From Candidatus Mnemosynella bozhongmuii (GTDB taxonomy: Archaea; Halobacteriota; Archaeoglobi; Mnemosynellales; Mnemosynellaceae): a DNA stretch of 20,782 nucleotides. The notes under the pieces are model-generated. The model worked only from the letters and a program-made list of their open reading frames with translations. It was not told the DNA's origin and did not search any database. Both the position numbers and the translations under genes were made by a program. The stretch covers positions 1 through 20,782 of the forward strand of contig JACIWD010000015.1 of NCBI GenBank assembly GCA_014361165.1, given 5' to 3'. Of this stretch, positions 14,150 through 20,737 are shown piece by piece. Within the stretch, counting starts at the first letter, position 1. The number at the start of each line of letters is the position of its first letter.

Positions 14150-14695
14150 ATGAGAGAAGTTGAGCTCTCAGATGCGAGATTTCTTCTCTATCCAAAATCA
14201 GTTGTTCTGGTGACATCAAAGGCGGGAGAAAAGGAAAATGTTCTCTCTGTTGCATGGCACATGCCCACATCTCACGAGCCTCCTCTCGTTCTGATAAGCA
14301 TCGCATTTCACCGCTTCAGCCATGAGCTGATAAAGAAGGGCGGAGAGTTCGTCATAAATGTTCCTCCAAAGGAGCTTCTGCCTGCTGTTGAGCTCTGTGG
14401 AAGTGTTTCTGGAAGGAGCATTGATAAATTCGAGAAGGCGGGTTTGACGAAGATTCCATCAAAAAAGGTCTCACCCCCGAGCATAAAGGAGTGCATCGCT
14501 CATGTTGAGTGCAGGGTTGTTGATTCCTTCATCACCGGAGACCACGAGGTTTTTGTTGGAGAGGTTGTTTATGCTCAGGCAGAGGAAGGAGTCTTTGAGA
14601 ACGGAAGCTTCACGCTAAGGGAGAGAACTCCCCTCCTCTTTCTCGGAGGAGATGAATATACATACTGCACGGAAAGACTGGAGAGCGGAAGATGA
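14150..14695 (+). CDS. Flavin reductase-like (flavoredoxin-type) FMN protein
   Basis: 181-residue protein of the flavin reductase-like domain family that includes archaeal/sulfate-reducer flavoredoxin. Fold landmarks: YPKSVVLVTSK at the N-terminus, NVLSVAWHMPTSHEPPLVLISI (FMN-binding), HELIKKGGEFVINVP, and CIAHVECRVVDSF-GDHEVFVGEVV near the C-terminus. Members bind FMN and pass electrons, for example from ferredoxin or NAD(P)H. ATG 14150 has GGAG nine bases before it; ATG 14135 would overlap yjbQ by 11 bases. It overlaps the next flavin enzyme by ATGA, so the two are probably made together and may exchange electrons, though the substrate is unknown. Confidence 0.88.
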   Translation: MREVELSDARFLLYPKSVVLVTSKAGEKENVLSVAWHMPTSHEPPLVLISIAFHRFSHELIKKGGEFVINVPPKELLPAVELCGSVSGRSIDKFEKAGLTKIPSKKVSPPSIKECIAHVECRVVDSFITGDHEVFVGEVVYAQAEEGVFENGSFTLRERTPLLFLGGDEYTYCTERLESGR

Positions 14696-15756
14696 AAATC
14701 TTCTCTCCTCTTGAAACAGAGAATCTTGAGTTTGAAAACAGGATTTTCCGCTCTGCAACTGCTGAAGGAATGGCGAATGAGAGAGGAGAGGTCACAGAAC
14801 CTCTCATAAGGCTTTACAAAAATCTCTCAGCAGGAGGTTCGGGAGCAGTAATCACGGGTTTCATGTATGTCAGCGAGGGCGGAAAGGCAATCGAGAAGAT
14901 GACAGGGATAAGCAGTGATTCTCATCTGGAGGGCCTTTCAAAGCTTGTCTCTGAGGTTAAGAAGGAGAGAAAGGACGTCATTTTCGTTGCCCAGCTCTGT
15001 CATGCGGGAAGGCAGACGAGGGTCTCGGAACCGGTTGCTCCTTCAGCGGTCAGAGATCCCTCTTCAGGAATAATTCCGAGAGAACTGAGAAAGGAGGAGA
15101 TAGAGAGGATCATAGAGGAATTTGCGGATGCCTCGAAAAGAGCGGAAAAAGCAGGTTTTGATGCAGTTCAGCTCCACTCGGCTCACGGATATCTTCTCAG
15201 TCAGTTTCTCTCACCGCACACAAACAGAAGAAGGGACGAATACGGAAGGGAGAGGGAGAGAATTCTTATTGAGATTCTGGAGAGAATAGAAGAGCGCTCT
15301 GGAATTCCGGTTATGATAAAGATGAATGCCTCCGATTTCGTTCCGGGAGGTCTCGATGTTGAGGAGGCTGCGAGAATAGCGAAGAGAATTGAGGAACATC
15401 TTGAGCTGATTGAAGTGAGCGGAGGAATGCATGAATCATCGTATTATCATGGGGAGAACATGATTTCAAGGAGGATTGAAGGAGAAAATGCCTATTTTGC
15501 CGAACTTGCAGCGAAAATAAAGGGGAATGTTGAAATTCCTGTTGGCTGCGTTGGCGGGATAAGAAGCATCTCCCTCGCTGAGAGGCTTCTCGAAACTCTC
15601 GATTTCGTCTCGCTTTCGAGACCTCTCATCAGAGATCCGATGCTTCCTGAAAGATGGAGAAGGGGAGAAGTTTCAGCAAGTGATTGCATCTCCTGCAACC
15701 TCTGTCTTGAGAGGATTCGAAGCGGAAAGAGTCTCAGGTGCGAGATGAAGGGCTGA
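14692..15756 (+). CDS. Old yellow enzyme-type FMN/[4Fe-4S] oxidoreductase, short form
   Basis: 354-residue enzyme of the NADH:flavin oxidoreductase (old yellow enzyme) family: a TIM barrel with VAQLCHAGRQ, the substrate-proton-donor region VQLHSAHGYLLSQFLSPHTNRR, and VGCVGGIRS/LSRPLIRDP at the phosphate site of FMN. The C-terminus carries Cys332/335/338/350 in CxxCNxxC-x11-C, the cluster motif of 2,4-dienoyl-CoA reductase and trimethylamine dehydrogenase. The FAD/NADH domain those enzymes have after it is absent; the chain ends four residues after the last Cys, so electrons must come from a separate partner. The FMN protein encoded just upstream is an obvious candidate, by inference. Likely reduces an activated C=C bond. 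Confidence 0.9.
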   Translation: MKIFSPLETENLEFENRIFRSATAEGMANERGEVTEPLIRLYKNLSAGGSGAVITGFMYVSEGGKAIEKMTGISSDSHLEGLSKLVSEVKKERKDVIFVAQLCHAGRQTRVSEPVAPSAVRDPSSGIIPRELRKEEIERIIEEFADASKRAEKAGFDAVQLHSAHGYLLSQFLSPHTNRRRDEYGRERERILIEILERIEERSGIPVMIKMNASDFVPGGLDVEEAARIAKRIEEHLELIEVSGGMHESSYYHGENMISRRIEGENAYFAELAAKIKGNVEIPVGCVGGIRSISLAERLLETLDFVSLSRPLIRDPMLPERWRRGEVSASDCISCNLCLERIRSGKSLRCEMKG

Positions 15757-15762
15757 TAATTC

Positions 15763-16926
15763 ATGGAGGGGCTCATCCAGTTTCTCTCCGTCGTCTTTCT
15801 TGCAATATTCATAGCTCCGTTCATCTCCAGCCGTCTCAGAATTCCTCTTGTCGTCTCAGAAATGCTCATCGGAATAATTCTCGGAAATCTGATTTTTCAG
15901 AATTCCTTCTCTCATCTAACCGAAATCATGGAATTCTTCAAGCATTTCGGCCTCATATTTCTCATGTTCTTTGCGGGACTTGAGATCGATTTTGAAGGCA
16001 TCGAGGTCGGGTGGGGAAAGACTGCCCTCATATCTGTAGCCTCTCTTCTGGTACCATTTGGCTTCGGATACCTTTTCGGTTTGAAAACAGGAATAAATCC
16101 TCTCTTCATGGGAACTCTGCTCTCCACAACATCGCTTGGTGTGATTTTGCCTCTGAGCAGGGAGATATCGGATGAAAGTTTCAGAAAGCTCCTCCTCGGC
16201 TCAGTTGTCCTCGTTGATATTCTCAGCATGTTCCTTCTCGCTCTTGCAATAACTCTGATTGAAGGTGAGCTCAGCCTCTCCTTTCTCTACTCTCTGCTCT
16301 TCATCATCATCCTCTTCTTCATGCCCCGGATTCTGAGAAAAACAGGACTTTTAAGGTTTCTCGATGTCTGGATAGATGAGGAAAGTCACTTTGAACTCGG
16401 AGTTCGTTTCTCTTTTGCCCTAATAATCTTTTTCGTCCTTCTCTCAGAATTTCTCGGCTTCCATTCAATAATCGGAGCCTTCATATCAGGTCTCATAATT
16501 TCCGAGGCTCTGCCCCATGACAAAACAATGCTCGAAAGAAAGCTAGAAAGCTTTGGCTACGGTTTCTTCATCCCGCTGTTCTTCATCCTTGTTGGAGCAA
16601 GAGTCAATCTGATTGAACTCTTCTCAAGATTTGAGAACCTGTTTCTCCTCCTCACAGTTCTCATCCTCGCAATCCTCTCAAAATTTTTGGGAGCAGGTCT
16701 CTCCTCAGTTTTTCTTGGAATTGAACCGAAAAAGTCCATAGCTCTCGGAATACTTCATTCTGCCCGTTTAAGCCTTGTGATTGCTGCTGTCGAAATTGGA
16801 ATTCAGCTGAAAATAATAGATGAGAGTATTTATGCAATTTTCGTCATTCTTGCTGTCATCACCTCAATTCTTTCCCCATCTCTCGGAAAGGTTCTCGTGG
16901 AGTATCAGAGCAGAAGAACCTCGTAA
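15763..16926 (+). CDS. CPA2-type cation/proton antiporter (KefB/NapA-like)
   Basis: 387-residue polytopic membrane protein with about 11-13 helices and no C-terminal TrkA-N nucleotide-binding domain. The family signature is seen in RIPLVVSEMLIGIILG, FLMFFAGLEIDF, STTSLGVILP (broken helix) and VLVDILSM with Asp152; the second acidic or Asn partner found in ND or DD forms is Val here. The C-terminal half has FSFALIIFFVLLSEFLGFHSIIGAF and PLFFILVGARVNL. It would exchange Na+ or K+ for H+. It follows the OYE gene by six bases with no good ribosome site. Its 3' end overlaps the convergent DsrE-like gene by 22 bases. Confidence 0.87.
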   Translation: MEGLIQFLSVVFLAIFIAPFISSRLRIPLVVSEMLIGIILGNLIFQNSFSHLTEIMEFFKHFGLIFLMFFAGLEIDFEGIEVGWGKTALISVASLLVPFGFGYLFGLKTGINPLFMGTLLSTTSLGVILPLSREISDESFRKLLLGSVVLVDILSMFLLALAITLIEGELSLSFLYSLLFIIILFFMPRILRKTGLLRFLDVWIDEESHFELGVRFSFALIIFFVLLSEFLGFHSIIGAFISGLIISEALPHDKTMLERKLESFGYGFFIPLFFILVGARVNLIELFSRFENLFLLLTVLILAILSKFLGAGLSSVFLGIEPKKSIALGILHSARLSLVIAAVEIGIQLKIIDESIYAIFVILAVITSILSPSLGKVLVEYQSRRTS

Positions 16927-17252
16927 CCTTCTTCAAGATATCTTCCCATGCTCGGATGACCTCCCATTTCATCGCAGAGTCTGAGCCCCTCCTCTTCAGC
17001 ACTTCTCAGGGATTTTGTCTGAGAGGCACAGCTCTTGCAGACGCAGTCTATGAGCCCTCCCTCTTTCACCTCTGAGTAAAGTTTGAAGAGCGGATCTTCG
17101 GGATCAGTGAGCTTGCCTATGAACCTGGTTGACTGACCCTCTATGATTAGCTTTACGTCAAATCCTCTCTCCTTCATGTCAAGAGCATTCAGCAGGGCAT
17201 GAAAGAAGCTCATGTAGTCTCCTGAAAATGTGAAAATCGCCACTTTTTTCAA
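16905..17252 (-). CDS. DsrE-family small protein with CxCxxC cluster
   Basis: 115-residue cytoplasmic protein of the DsrE/DsrF-like fold: KKVAIFTFSGDYMSFFHALLNAL at the N-terminus, VKLIIEGQST, and the C-terminal EEGYEVLLL. DsrE-fold proteins often carry persulfide sulfur on a cysteine. Here the middle has three close cysteines in DCVCKSCASQ plus a fourth in RLCDEMGG. Start: TTG 17252 directly after GGAGGTGA (17257-17264), a site formed by the fumarase beta stop, so the two are translationally coupled; longer starts lie inside that site. Cysteine pattern suggests sulfur transfer or redox; a role with fumarase is not known. It is the third gene of the fumarase operon. Confidence 0.8.
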   Translation of the reverse strand: MKKVAIFTFSGDYMSFFHALLNALDMKERGFDVKLIIEGQSTRFIGKLTDPEDPLFKLYSEVKEGGLIDCVCKSCASQTKSLRSAEEEGLRLCDEMGGHPSMGRYLEEGYEVLLL

Positions 17253-17256
17253 TATC

Positions 17257-17838
17257 TCACCTCCCCTCAATCATTTTCTCAAACCTCTCTTTAACTCTTT
17301 TTTCAACCTCTTCGTAAATGCTTTTTCCGTGAGCATCTATTCCAACAATCAGGGGTCCAAATTTCTCAACTCTCAGAACCCAGAGTGCTTCCGGCATTCC
17401 CAGATCTTCCCAGTAAACATCTTTGACTTCGAGAATTCTCTCAGATGCGAGAACGCCTGCACCGCCGGGATATGCGAGATAAATTCCCCTTCCCCTGAGT
17501 CTCTCTCGAACTCCAGAGCTCATGCCTCCCTTTCCTATTAGAGCTATGGTCTCCACATGTTCGAGAAGCTTCTCGGTAGCCTCGTTCAATCTTGCGGATG
17601 TTGTCGGTCCGGCTGCAATAATTCTCCATTTATCCCCTTCCCTCCTTGCTATCGGACCGCAGTGATAAATTGCAGCTCCGTTCAGCTCAACCGGAGGTCT
17701 TTTACCCTCTTTCAGCATCTCAAGAATTCTGTGAGTTGCCCTGTCTCTTGCCGTGAAAATCTCTCCGGAGAGATAAACCACATCTCCTGCTCTCAGCCTG
17801 AGAACATCCTCCTTTCTCACCGGTGTTTTGAGCTCCAT
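17257..17838 (-). CDS. Class I fumarate hydratase, beta subunit
   Basis: 193-residue C-terminal (beta) subunit of a two-subunit class I, iron-sulfur fumarase. Signatures: GDVVYLSGEIFTARDRATHR (residues about 18-37), AAIYHCGP with Cys60, AAGPTTSARL, IGKGGMSS, and DLGMPEALWVLRVEKFGPLIV. Together with the alpha subunit it hydrates fumarate to malate reversibly. L(+)-tartrate dehydratase has the same architecture, but two-subunit archaeal forms next to fumarate-reductase-type genes are more likely fumarase. GAGGTGA lies just before the ATG, six bases after the alpha stop. Confidence 0.92.
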   Translation of the reverse strand: MELKTPVRKEDVLRLRAGDVVYLSGEIFTARDRATHRILEMLKEGKRPPVELNGAAIYHCGPIARREGDKWRIIAAGPTTSARLNEATEKLLEHVETIALIGKGGMSSGVRERLRGRGIYLAYPGGAGVLASERILEVKDVYWEDLGMPEALWVLRVEKFGPLIVGIDAHGKSIYEEVEKRVKERFEKMIEGR

Positions 17839-17844
17839 ACCATT

Positions 17845-18663
17845 TCACCTCAGAACTGTGGATGCCTTTCTGTGAGCCCAGCACTGAAAGTTCAGGGCAA
17901 CGGGAAGCGAGGCTGTGTGGCAGTGAGCCATCTCAATGTAAACTCCGAGAGCGGTCGTTCTTCCTCCAAGTCCCATGGGACCTATTCCGAGCTCGTTTAT
18001 CATATCTCTGATTCTCTTCTCCTCCTCACTCATCTCTCTTGCATCTCTGAGAAGAGCCTTCTTCGCAAGTTTCGCAGAACCGTCAAAACTCCCTCCTATG
18101 CCAATTCCGAGGAAAACAGGCGGACAGGGTTTTCCCATCGCCTCAACAACGCTCTCAAGAATGAACCTCTCAATTTTGCTGACCTCGGAAGGAAGCATCA
18201 TTCTGAGCTTCGATACATTCTCGCTTCCGGCACCCTTGGGAAGAACGGTTATCTTCATTTCATCTCCTTCCACGAGCTCAAAATGAAGCTGCGGCATTTG
18301 CACTCCGGTGTTGTCTCCTGAGTTCTCTCTGGTTAGGGGATGAACTGCATTTGCCCTCAGAGGGATCTCTTCTGTTGCTCTTCTGACACCCTCCTCAACT
18401 GCTTCTCTCAGATTGAACTCGAGCGAGAGCTCTCTTCCGAGCTCAATGAAGACAACCGGAATTCCGGTGTCCTGACAGATTGGAAGCCCCATCTTTTCGG
18501 CAAGTTCAGAATTCTTTATGATTGTCTCCAGATTCCTCCTCGCAACGTCATCCTCTTCCTCTTCAAGAGCTTTTCTCAGAAGCTCCTTCACATCCTCCCC
18601 AAGCGAGGTTTCGGCCTTTTTAAAAAGATGGACTATCGCTCTTATGACATCCTCCCGCTCCAT
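17845..18663 (-). CDS. Class I fumarate hydratase, alpha subunit
   Basis: 272-residue alpha subunit holding the catalytic [4Fe-4S] cluster. Candidate ligands are Cys63 (LPICQDTG), Cys180 (KPCPPVFLGIGIGGS) and one in the AHCHTASLP / NFQCWAHR region (Cys248, Cys261). The oxygen-sensitive cluster fits an anaerobe. ATG 18663 fits the family start; the upstream in-frame stretch is AT-rich promoter DNA. It is divergent to the HdrC-like gene, 158 bases apart, so fumarase and the HdrCB/FrdB-like operon may be jointly regulated. Malate to fumarate here would supply the fumarate reductase candidate. Confidence 0.93.
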   Translation of the reverse strand: MEREDVIRAIVHLFKKAETSLGEDVKELLRKALEEEEDDVARRNLETIIKNSELAEKMGLPICQDTGIPVVFIELGRELSLEFNLREAVEEGVRRATEEIPLRANAVHPLTRENSGDNTGVQMPQLHFELVEGDEMKITVLPKGAGSENVSKLRMMLPSEVSKIERFILESVVEAMGKPCPPVFLGIGIGGSFDGSAKLAKKALLRDAREMSEEEKRIRDMINELGIGPMGLGGRTTALGVYIEMAHCHTASLPVALNFQCWAHRKASTVLR

Positions 18664-18680
18664 AAAATCCCCTAAAGAGA

Positions 18681-18690
18681 ATATTTTACC
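18681..18690 (-). promoter_or_regulatory. Candidate TATA element for the fumarase operon
   Basis: Read on the minus strand, GGTAAAATAT lies about 20-25 bases before the ATG at 18663, which would make the message leaderless. No ribosome site precedes the ATG, in agreement. A stronger AT-rich element lies further up at about 18742-18757. Confidence 0.35.
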
Positions 18691-18774
18691 CGCTTTCTGA
18701 AAAAGGTTTCTCAACCAAAATTCATGGAATTACAATCAGCACAAAAAATATAAAGATTTTAAGAAGTTCGTGGC

Positions 18775-18787
18775 TAAAAATTAAATA
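18775..18787 (+). promoter_or_regulatory. TATA box of the HdrC-HdrB-FrdB-like operon
   Basis: TAAAAATTAAATA lies 35-47 bases before the GTG start; transcription near 18806 leaves room for the GGAGGAGG ribosome site at 18810-18817. A second TATA-like run (ATATAAAGA, about 18748-18756) could serve either strand's transcript. Confidence 0.5.
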
Positions 18788-18821
18788 GTGATCCAAACAC
18801 GGAGCTTCTGGAGGAGGAGAG

Positions 18822-19202
18822 GTGAGGAAGAAGGAGCTTCTTCAAAAGGTCATGGAGATAAGTGGAGAGAATCTCTATTCCTGCTATCAGTGTGGAAAGT
18901 GTTCCGCTGGATGTCCTTCTGTTGATTTCATGGATCTCAATCCGAGAGAGATCATCAGGATGATTCTTGACGGTCATGAGGAGGTTCTGAACTCCCAGAC
19001 TCCATGGGTCTGTGCCGCCTGCTTCACCTGTTCCGTCAGATGTCCCAATGAGATTGACGTGAGCAGAGTCATGGAGGCCCTCCGTCAGATAAGGCTGAGA
19101 AGGAAATATGATGCGATTCGCATCTCCGATATCTCTCCCGAGGAGCTCATGAAGCTCCCCCAGATTGCTCTTATAAGCTGTTTCAGGAAGATGACAGGAT
19201 GA
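18822..19202 (+). CDS. HdrC-like [4Fe-4S] electron-transfer protein
   Basis: 126-residue protein with two [4Fe-4S] motifs: Cys21/24/27/31 (SCYQCGKCSAGCP) and Cys64/67/70/74 (VCAACFTCSVRCP). This is the pattern and spacing of heterodisulfide reductase HdrC, where the clusters lead electrons to HdrB. It is shorter than typical HdrC (about 185 residues) and ends a few residues after LPQIALISCF. There is no membrane segment. GTG start behind GGAGGAGG; overlap ATGA with the HdrB-like gene. Because HdrB follows, and then an FrdB-like protein, it is probably a link in a soluble complex rather than a classical HdrABC. Confidence 0.9.
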   Translation: MRKKELLQKVMEISGENLYSCYQCGKCSAGCPSVDFMDLNPREIIRMILDGHEEVLNSQTPWVCAACFTCSVRCPNEIDVSRVMEALRQIRLRRKYDAIRISDISPEELMKLPQIALISCFRKMTG

Positions 19203-20062
19203 GGGAAATTGCTTATTTCCCGGGATGCACGCATTTCAGCACAGCAAGGCACTTTGAGACGAGTGCAGCTGAAGTTTTCAGAACTCTTGGATATGAGCTT
19301 GCTGAAAAATTCAGCTGGGTGTGCTGCGGAACAGTCCACGGACTTTCAACAGACAACCTCATGCAGAATCTTGCAGCAGTCAGAAATCTTGCCCGGGCCG
19401 AAGCAGCCGGAGTGAGGAGACTCGTCACCAACTGTGCGATGTGCTACAACACTCTAAAGCAGGCGAATGAGCTGGTGAGAGAGAATCCGGAAGCTCTGAA
19501 GAACATCAACGATTTCATGGATGAGGAACCGGATTATCACGGAGAGGTGGAAGTTCTTCACTCCCTTCAGCTTCTTTTGGAGATCGGAGCTGAGGAGATC
19601 GAGAAAAGGGTTGTGAAGCCTCTTGACTCTATCAGAGTCGCTCCTTACTATGGATGTCTCCTTCTCAGACCGAGAAGCGTTGCAGTGGACAATCCAGAGA
19701 AGCCGAAAATCATGGAGGAAATTCTCAGAGCAGCCGGAGCGAAGATTGTTCAGGATGCGAGGCTCAGATACTGCTGCGGTTCCTATCACACCGTTGACAG
19801 AAAGGAGATCGTGGTTTCGAGAATCAGCGAGATAATCTCCGCATCAAAGAGGAAGGGAGCTGACATCATAGCTGTTGCCTGTCCTCTCTGCGAGTTCAAT
19901 CTGGATAAGAGGCAGGAGTATCTGACCTCTGAAAGAATTCCCGTCCTCTACTTCACGCAGCTTCTTGCTCTCGCGTTCGGAAAGGAGGACTCCTGTCTGT
20001 TCGAGAAGCATTTTGTTGATCCCAGACCGCTTTTACGTGAGAGGGGTGTTCTGGATGAATGA
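19199..20062 (+). CDS. HdrB-like protein with two complete CCG domains
   Basis: 287-residue protein with two CCG (cysteine-rich) domains. Domain 1: Cys10, Cys42-43, Cys79, Cys82 (C-x31-CC-x35-CxxC). Domain 2: Cys153, Cys192-193, Cys228, Cys231 (C-x38-CC-x34-CxxC). All ten cysteines are present, so both unusual noncubane [4Fe-4S] clusters of HdrB could form, the site where heterodisulfides are cleaved in methanogens. The same domain also occurs in TfrB, in SdhE of class E succinate dehydrogenases, and in GlpC/LutA-type proteins, so substrate is open. ATGA overlap with the HdrC-like gene and eight-base overlap with the next. No membrane helix seen, so it is likely cytoplasmic. Confidence 0.92.
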   Translation: MREIAYFPGCTHFSTARHFETSAAEVFRTLGYELAEKFSWVCCGTVHGLSTDNLMQNLAAVRNLARAEAAGVRRLVTNCAMCYNTLKQANELVRENPEALKNINDFMDEEPDYHGEVEVLHSLQLLLEIGAEEIEKRVVKPLDSIRVAPYYGCLLLRPRSVAVDNPEKPKIMEEILRAAGAKIVQDARLRYCCGSYHTVDRKEIVVSRISEIISASKRKGADIIAVACPLCEFNLDKRQEYLTSERIPVLYFTQLLALAFGKEDSCLFEKHFVDPRPLLRERGVLDE

Positions 20063-20735
20063 GGAGGGAACCGTTCGAATATACGTCATGGGAAAGGAAT
20101 ACAGGGTTCCCGCAGGTCTCACAATAATGAAGGCGATGGAATATGCTGGCTATCGCTTCATTAGAGGATGCGGATGCAGAGGCGGTTTCTGCGGGGCCTG
20201 CGGAACCCTCTACAGGAAGGAGGGAGATTACAAACTTTACACTGCTCTGGCCTGTCAGACCATTGTTGAGGATGGAATGTATCTTGTTCAGCTTCCCTTT
20301 GTTCCTGCTCCAAAGGCAAGATACGAGATTGAGAAACTGAAGCCTCTTGGAGAGGTTGTTCTCTCTCTTTATCCCGAAGTCGCAAGATGCGTGGGATGCA
20401 ACACATGCACCAAGACCTGTCCTCAGGATATAGAGGTCATGGAGTTCATTCAGGCTGTGAAAAGAGGGGATCTCGAAAGAGCTGCAGAGCTCTCCTTTGA
20501 TTGCATTCAGTGCGGTCTCTGTGCGGCAAGATGTCCTGCTGAAATCAAGCACTATCATGTTGCTCAGCTCGTCAGGAGGCTTTATGGAAAGTATCTTGCC
20601 AAGCATTCCGGGCCTCTGAAGAAGAGGCTTGAGGAGATTGAAAGAGGGATGTATGAGAAGGAGATTGAGGAGCTCATGAAGATGGATAAGGAGAAGCTCA
20701 GGGAGCTCTATTATTCGAGAGAAATTAAGGTTTAG
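20055..20735 (+). CDS. Fumarate-reductase-type iron-sulfur protein (FrdB/TfrB-like)
   Basis: 226-residue protein: an N-terminal plant-type ferredoxin domain with [2Fe-2S] ligands Cys41/46/49/67 (C-x4-C-x2-C-x17-C; Cys39 is extra), then two bacterial-type [4Fe-4S] motifs Cys112/115/118/122 and Cys150/153/156/160, and a charged helical tail (about 185-226). This order is that of succinate dehydrogenase/fumarate reductase B subunits, but the third centre keeps a full CxxCxxCxxxC so a [4Fe-4S] rather than [3Fe-4S] cluster is expected, as in Tfr-like enzymes. ATG 20055 overlaps the HdrB-like gene by eight bases; GAGGGGTG precedes it. In thiol:fumarate reductase TfrB has this part fused to an HdrB part; here they are separate genes. 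It should pass electrons between the flavoprotein and HdrCB-like units. Confidence 0.85.
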   Translation: MNEEGTVRIYVMGKEYRVPAGLTIMKAMEYAGYRFIRGCGCRGGFCGACGTLYRKEGDYKLYTALACQTIVEDGMYLVQLPFVPAPKARYEIEKLKPLGEVVLSLYPEVARCVGCNTCTKTCPQDIEVMEFIQAVKRGDLERAAELSFDCIQCGLCAARCPAEIKHYHVAQLVRRLYGKYLAKHSGPLKKRLEEIERGMYEKEIEELMKMDKEKLRELYYSREIKV

Positions 20736-20737
20736 AG

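Noticed and set aside
17557..18321. 254-residue plus-strand open frame over the fumarase genes
   Set aside because: It spans the alpha/beta junction antisense to two clearly recognised subunits, has Ser/Cys/His-rich composition without a domain, and no ribosome site.
17257..18663. L(+)-tartrate dehydratase
   Set aside because: Same two-subunit fold, but the fumarate-reductase-type neighbour and the usual archaeal split fumarase make fumarase more likely; it cannot be fully excluded from sequence.
18664..18821. Possible small RNA or riboswitch in the divergent AT-rich gap
   Set aside because: 158 bases with TATA elements on both strands explain the composition; no stable stem or known riboswitch pattern was seen.
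19953..20606. 217-residue minus-strand open frame opposite the FrdB-like gene
   Set aside because: Antisense to a gene with three intact Fe-S motifs; its sequence resembles no family and shows the Ser-rich bias of a shadow frame.
20055..20735. Ordinary succinate dehydrogenase B subunit with quinone-linked membrane anchor
   Set aside because: No SdhC/D-like membrane gene is beside it, the third cluster keeps four Cys, and the neighbours are HdrB/HdrC-like.
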